A stretch of 64,000 bases of DNA, taken from NCBI GenBank assembly GCA_947561585.1, contig CANNZV010000126.1, positions 514,091-578,090 of the forward strand, in the 5' to 3' direction. The stretch comes from Caprella mutica. Lineage: Eukaryota; Arthropoda; Malacostraca; Amphipoda; Caprellidae. The notes under the pieces were generated by a model. That model had not been told where the DNA came from. It saw nothing but the letters and a program-made list of their open reading frames with translations, and did no database searches. Below are positions 57,827 through 64,000 of this stretch, in pieces. Every line of letters starts with the position of its first letter. The stretch's first letter is position 1. The position numbers were made by a program, and so were the translations under genes.

Positions 57827-58645
57827 CTAACTTTTGAGACGTTTTCCCGTTTATCCTAAGTTAAAATTTGTCATGAGAATAAAATGTATAATGAGACTGA
57901 TTATATTTCCAATGGCCGAGTTACCTCCTGATTATAAGAATTACTGAAGAAAACCTGCTTCAAAACTGCAATATTTCTTTGCATATTTAATAATACGATA
58001 ATTAATAAGCTATAAGAGGTATAGTATAGAGTGAAATGGACAAGTTTTATTTAACACAACTCTTTATTTAGAGAAAATGTAGCTCATTTGTCTTAGCTAT
58101 AATATAGCTACAGTTATAGTTAAGTATTTGAATTTACATTTTAAATCAGATTGAAGAGTCATGAATAATATATTACACATGGAGAGTTTAGGGGATTGGA
58201 GATTTTCCTATAATGTAATTAAGAACCTTCTAATTTAATATATGCGCATTGAACTTATTTAAAAAAGTTCAAAAGTTCTAACAATAGTTTTTAAAGGATG
58301 TTCACCTTGCTGCTGTCTATAGTCTAGTTATATACAATTGCTTAGAATTTTTATTTTTGAGTATTAATCACTTAGGGATGAGATTGCAAAAGGTAATTTA
58401 TTGAAGTGAACGAAAATCCATTTCTATGAATATGAATACAGAATTTTATTAATTAAATTTAAAACAGATATCTAAACTGTATACATGAAATATTATATCG
58501 ATAGCTGCAAAGCTAATAGACGTATTTGTATGAGAATAGAATTAAAAAGGAAAATATTTAAATTCCTATTCATATATGTACACGTGGGGTAATTCGGTGA
58601 TTGGAAACTTAAGCTGTTGTGATTGTCAGTCGATTCCTTCCACAG
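57827..58645. other. Upstream region of FucT gene 2
   Basis: AT-rich, no repeats recognised. It ends in the acceptor CCTTCCACAG at 58636-58645, before the coding exon. Confidence 0.3.
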
Positions 58646-58666
58646 GTTCACCTTTTTAATGTCAAA

Positions 58667-61600
58667 ATGAGGACCAAAAAACTAAAACTTTTCTTACTTA
58701 CAACTGTTAGTTGTTGCGTTGTTCTGCTCACTTCTAATTACATAAAAAACACAAGAAAGAACGGCATCAAAATTCCTGACAGCAGTTGGAGAAATCTTAA
58801 TACAAGTCAAGTGAATAAAATGTCCAATTTAGGGAAGAGGCTGTTTCTGTATGAAGACATTGGAAGACCTGCAGAGAAAAACTTTACCATCCACGTTTGG
58901 AAAAACTGGAACCACATTATCAAACGATTCATTAGGAGGTACACAGACGAATCCTATGATTATTATGAAGGATGTTCAGTGAGAAATTGCCACTTCACTC
59001 ACGAGGATAAGGATGTAATTCACGCAGATGCCGTACTCTTTCATTTGGCTCGCACTAATAAACCTCCGACATCGCTTCCACGTCGACCGGAGCAGATTTA
59101 CGTGTGGTTGTCTGATGAAAGTCCAAGAGCAGTTTTCCATACGGGTGGAGATACGAAATTCGAAAATTATAATGGTGTTTTCAATTGGTCCATGACTTAC
59201 AGAATGGACTCTGATGTCCCTGTGCCTTACGGTAGAACAGTACCTTTATCTGAAAACGAAACTCCTAATTTAGTGGACATCAAAGACAGGAACAAAGATA
59301 TAGTACTTCTTGCTTCTCACTGTTTCGGAGCCAATGGACGGTTCAAATATGTGAATAAACTAAAAGAATACCTCGATTTCGATCTATTCGGTAAATGCGG
59401 GACAAAGGACCTCTGTCCCGGTCATTACATGAAAAACTGTGATGTGATCGACAACTATAAGATCTACTTTGCTTTTGAAAACAATAACTGCGATGACTAT
59501 GTAACTGAAAAGGTAATTGAGTATGAACGTTATATATCAATCTGTATCTTATCAGAATTATTAAACAAACATTTTTTCCTTATCATTTCAATAGCTCTGT
59601 CAATAAAACGGCTAATAAATAAATAATATAACAGTAAAATCAATAAAATTCAATATAAATCATATGAATTCTATGTTAATTGTTTGTTGGATACTTTTTT
59701 AAAATTTCCGAAAACAAAAATTCTTCAAAATGGTAAATCCAACCAAATTCTACATTTCAAGTCAAATTCTCTCTTTTTCTAGTTGAAAGGTAAAATCAAA
59801 TATGTGATAGAAAGAAACTCAAACATTTTTGGAAAAGATTTATGTCTTATATCCACACTTCTACAATATAATAATTATGCAATTTCACTTTTTTTTCTTG
59901 TTTAAAATTGATATTAAGAAAAATTGAAAACTAGAATAAGTAAATTTGAATTTAGATGTCATACATAGTCAAAATTATGAAATTATTATTTATTATACTG
60001 CTATTAACAATATATTAGTTAACAATATAATAAAATTTGTTACGAAGTATTGATGGAATTAAATAATGATTATAAAAGTTAGTGTATTTGTATCACTCTT
60101 ACTTTACTTGATCAATTACTTCCCACTCAGGGAATATTAAATAGGCAGATTTATAAAATCGTTGATTGCTGTATAAATCGTATTTTATCGTAATATATTA
60201 TAGTTTCAAGCAATATCGTCAGGATTTAAAAAAAAATAAGCATCGTCTTCACTGTATGTAGTTTTCTGTAATTCTTCACATCAGTTTTAATAGCACAGAT
60301 TCTGCCTTGAAAAATATCATAAATGTTTATTTGAGCTGTATTAAAAAATTAGCAAATAATAAATGTGGTAAAATTGTCACTGTGGGAAGACTGTCACCTG
60401 GAGAATTGCCACTGAGGAAAATTGCCACTGTATAAGTATAAATATATACTGAATTTATTTTTTCGAAAATAACAAAAATCACAGGTATTGAAAAAAAGAT
60501 GAGTACATCGCATTTTGACAAGTTAAAACGACCTAAGTGGATTATTTCGTCGGTGGGTGATTGTGTTCTGATACGCAATTCATCTTGACTTTATGCTTTC
60601 AATTGTTCCCTTAAAGGCTGCTTCACACATCACCGTGATCCATCCGGGACGTCACCGGTCAGTGATTTTTTATCACTGAGAAGAGCCGGTACTGTGTGAA
60701 TGTGTCCATTGAAATTAATGTAACGATATATTTTTTCACTGACACCGATTCACTGAGAGGAGAGTCACGTGCCGGACGGATCCCGGTGAGGTGTGAAGCA
60801 GCCTTAAAGGTCCTCTCCACTCTAAAGTAAAAAAAAATCTGGGATTGCTTTAAATTTATAGAGCTAAGCTTAGTTAGCCCATTGTTCGTTCCAGGGTTGA
60901 ATAGCTTTTTATAAATTATATTTAGGAGAGTAATTTAACTTATCAAACAACGATGAGTGAAGTGTGATTATTTATTTTCATAGAATTCAAATCACTTTGC
61001 ATTCTGTTTGGTATTTTGTTTTTTTAGACTATTATTTATTCAGTTTGAATTTTCGTCAGTGGCAATTTTCCCACAGTGGCATTTTTCCCAGTTGGCAATT
61101 TTCCGCGCATGGTTAAAAAAAAGACAGCGGTCATGCTGGCAGGTTATCTATCATTATTTTGATTTGTGACTTTCTATATTTAACTAGTCACATTTAAATT
61201 CTTGATAAAATAGACCTGTAGAATTATCAAATTCACCGACCGCTTCATTTCTACAGAGAAAAAGTGTTGGTCTAGTACAAAATTACTAAAGTGAAATTTA
61301 AATTAAATCAACTCAAGCCTGGTCTGCTACTTAAGTGTTTGCTGTATTTTAAATTTATAATAAAATTTGGATCGGATTTTCATTCGAATTATTTATCGTA
61401 GAGAGATGATCTTTTTATCACCGTTATAATTCTTGCTGGGTATTACTCTTCCATTTGACGCATATAAATTGTTTCCGAGATTACTAATTATAGGCTCTGT
61501 AACAATATTAATAATCTTATTAATGATTACATAGTGCTGTGAATCCATTCTTTCTTGTAAAGCCAAATATTGTTAGTTCAAAGAGAAATGTGGTAGACAG

Positions 61601-62618
61601 AGTATTATTTTAGGTAGGTGCAAAAACAATAAAGGGTCTTTTATTGAGCTCTCATTATAGACGGGACAGAAAAAAGTAATTCAAAATAGATTATCAACTC
61701 GTTTTATTTTTACTCGCATTTTATTTCAGCTTTGGTGGAATGCTCTGGGAAAAGGGAATATTCCCGTGGTAATGGGAACTACAAGGAAGAATTACGAGCA
61801 GATTTTACCCCCTAACTCTTTCATCCATATCAATGACTTCGATTCACCAAAGGAACTTGCAGACCATTTGAAGTAAGCTGAGATACAACGATTATGTATT
61901 CTATTAACAAAATGATTAATTGCTAAATATTTGAGTGGGTATCTATGTAGTGAGTCGCTACTTCAGAAACACCTTCAACTTCACAGCAATCCAATAACAG
62001 TTATTGATTGATGTCAAAATTATTCATTGTTCATTCTCTACGAATATAATGAGAAAACGTTATATAATTATACAGTAGTTATATATTATTAAAACTGTTA
62101 AGTAAATATAACTATGAAATGTTATCGTTATCGTTTAAAAGGCCTTGTGTGCCAGATCTATAATATAGATTTGTATTTTTTTATTTTAGGATATGCACGC
62201 ACCAGAACTTTTCGAAACAACACTTGATGCAAACGATTTTCTATTCATTTGAATTAAATTTCTCTTCTTAATTTCTTATTAAATCTATAATAGGTACTAT
62301 CAGAACTAATAAGGTAATAATATTAGATTTTAGTTCTTTACCATTGGCATCTGGTAGTATCAGATGTCTAAAACTATACTCCATTTGTTCACCATTTCTA
62401 GGTTTTTGTTGGCTAACCCTGAAGCCTTATCAAAGTACCACGAATGGAGGAAGAGCTTCAAGATTGTCAACGAACACGGTTACTTCGGAAGTCCAGTGTA
62501 CCACTTCTGCAGATTGTGTGAGGCTCTCAACTACAACAGCCGGGCTGATCTCCCAAAGAATGCCGATCTTATTCCTTTCTTCACCGCAAAGGAACATTGC
62601 TACCCAGGATTTCAATGA
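58667..62618 (+). CDS. GT10 alpha-1,3-fucosyltransferase, copy 2, 401 aa, 3 exons
   Basis: Exons 58667-59512, 61730-61872 and 62402-62618 join in frame. Exon 2 is 143 bp in both paralogues and intron phases are the same, so the genes arose by duplication. The start is the ATG at 58667 (MRTKKLKLFL); a longer frame reaching 58619 has no ATG and crosses a probable splice acceptor. A signal anchor lies at about residues 7-23 (KLFLLTTVSCCVVLLTS), with a shorter stem than copy 1. Conserved blocks are VWLSDESP, FNWSMTYRMDSDVPVPYG, SHCFGANGR, FDLFGKCG, FAFENNNCDDYVTEK followed by LWWNALGKGNIPVVMG, NSFIHINDF and CRLCEAL. All family motifs are intact, so both copies are probably active. The intron after exon 1 (2.2 kb) holds nested transposons. 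Expected role: Golgi alpha-1,3-fucosylation of glycans. Confidence 0.92.
60366..61104. mobile_element. Foldback-like element with GGAAAATTGCCACTGTG arrays, intronic
   Basis: The left end (60366-60435) has four units like GAAAATTGCCACTGTG. The right end (61055-61104) has three inverted units (GTGGCAATTTTCCCACA, GTGGCATTTTTCCC, TTGGCAATTTTCC). It lies in intron 1 of FucT gene 2 and contains a younger MITE. No exact target duplication was found; the outermost units are diverged. Confidence 0.7.
60613..60806. mobile_element. Nested MITE with AAGGCTGCTTCACAC ends
   Basis: TTAAAGGCTGCTTCACACAT at the left and GAGGTGTGAAGCAGCCTTAA at the right are inverted, followed inward by GATCC.TCCGG and CCGG..GGATC. 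TTA/TAA at the borders and a G-rich end fit PIF/Harbinger-type MITEs. Directly after it starts an AAAGGTCCTCTCCACTC end of another family. Confidence 0.75.
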
Positions 62619-64000
62619 AGTGACTAAACATTATCAACGAACATCTTGCCCTGTTCAGACATAGAGCTACTTGATTTCTTCAAGCTTCAACATGAAAAAT
62701 ATCATCAGTTATTGTTTTTACAAATATTATCGTTTATTCGTATAAGAATGTAAATGTAGTGATTATTTTGCTTCATTCGTCTCATAAGAAGATGTTCGTT
62801 TTTTAACCATATAAATTTTTTTCTGTTATTTTACTTATTTAGTTTTGTAAATAAAAATTAGAACAAAATAAAGAGTCCTTCTATTTGTGCTTTAGGTATC
62901 TAAATATGATTCTAGGACTATTTATGATTTACCGGAATATTCTTATTTTTTATATAAAAAATTGGAATGATTATTATTAGTTTGTAAGGTTGAAAAATCA
63001 TCTAATTTAAAATAATGGTAGTAATGTAATACATACTTATTGTTTTTCCTTTATCAAATAATTATGAACGAAGAACTATACTGGGTGAGATAATAGACTG
63101 AGAATCATTAGAATTCAATAAAAAAATCGTCTAATTTAAACTTGTGTGGAAGACTGAAAATAATGGTAAAGTGTACATTTGTCACTATCAGAACCACCCA
63201 AAGGGGGGCAAACAATCCCTCCCCCCTCACCAGACCGCTAACCTAACTTTAAATAATATTTTTTGAAGGTCCTCTCCACTCTAAATTGCAATTTCTCTAG
63301 AAATGTTTTAGATTATTAGAACTAAGGTTATATAACACATTACAGTGAACAGAATCAAATTGATAAAGTATTCGCTTCGTAATTAATCATTTAACATTTC
63401 TATTAGATTGAATAGAAGAACAAGAAAGCTGGACAAACTTTATCTCGTATTATTGTAAATTGAATGATAATTACCTAATATTTTTTTAGGGTAATGGGAT
63501 TTAGGTAACGGTTTGTAATATTTCTAATAAGCTTATACTATAGTTTTGAAAAATAATAATTGATAAATCGCGAGGCATTTTGATCGCTTTCTTCGCATAA
63601 AATTCAGAGGGTAGAAGTAAAAAATTGAATAACTTATGTTACATATTATAGTAAAAATATAGGACCAAATTTGAAATGATTTGCAGTTTTGTAATTAGTA
63701 ACCATATCACTTTTAGAACTGTTAAAGGTCCTCTCCAAACTCTGGGGAAAAAATGAGTTTATAACATAATATTATAGAACTAAGGTCCACGATCATTATC
63801 CCGCACAACGCACACAATTCGGTTCAGTATGTATGTTATTATTTGCTTTTAAAGTTTTTTAATACTCTGTGAGCAACAATTGAGCGAATCTACAAGCTGA
63901 CGCTGAGAAAAAAGATTGTACACTCTTTGTTTTGATTTCAAATTCGGATTTTTAAACAAACAATGCGCGTCCTTGGCCTTCTTTTAAGATATTAATTTTT
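62619..64000. other. 3' flank of FucT gene 2 with MITE ends
   Basis: AATAAA at about 62867-62872 could be the poly(A) signal for FucT gene 2, about 250 bp after the stop. AAGGTCCTCTCCACTC at 63267 and AAAGGTCCTCTCCAAACTC at 63725 are left ends of the same MITE family as 27738 and 45405. The second runs off the window and matches 27738 closely for over 200 bp. No exons recognised. Confidence 0.5.

Noticed and set aside
58619..58666. 16-residue N-terminal extension of the second fucosyltransferase
   Set aside because: It would start at GTG, and a splice acceptor (CCTTCCACAG) lies within it; the ATG at 58667 gives the expected short tail before the anchor.

Overview
This is an AT-rich, gene-poor, transposon-saturated piece of an animal nuclear genome. 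GT-AG introns, long intergenic stretches and the gene types point to a metazoan. TCAGT-type initiators near two promoters and the transposon mix fit an arthropod, but the species cannot be fixed from the sequence. No prokaryotic gene organisation, rRNA, CRISPR array or convincing tRNA is seen.

Host genes, left to right. (1) A minus-strand first coding exon (1030-1113) resembling the N-terminus of FUBP/PSI KH-domain proteins; the rest lies beyond the left edge. (2) An intronless plus-strand ankyrin-repeat protein (5542-7125). (3) A complete eight-exon minus-strand FKBP6/Shutdown-like gene (12739-18021), with an FKBP domain, TPRs and an unexpected R3H-like C-terminus; the family acts in the germline piRNA/Hsp90 pathway. 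(4) A broken, repetitive gene of unknown type (28907-32721), cut by a non-LTR retrotransposon and by a MITE with 8-bp target duplications. (5) Two tandem plus-strand GT10 alpha-1,3-fucosyltransferase genes (46567-48674 and 58667-62618) with matching exon structure and a 150-bp perfectly identical tract in exon 3, which suggests recent gene conversion. They would encode type II Golgi enzymes.

Mobile DNA fills most of the rest. There are relics of Tc1, mariner and DD41D Tc1/mariner transposases, one of them split by a nested element. There is a 5'-truncated non-LTR reverse transcriptase, PIF/Harbinger-like elements with TAA duplications, a piggyBac-like MITE and several other MITE families. The most striking class is a set of Foldback-like elements whose inverted termini are arrays of short tandem repeats. 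At least five sequence families are present: 2005-2830, 22740-23237 with relatives at 51968 and 53633, 24457-25375, 38493-39234 and 60366-61104. Three copies have target duplications of about 9 bp. The palindrome TGACGTCA is strongly over-represented, mostly inside these elements. Minisatellites lie at 3378, 11366, 40264 and 43612.
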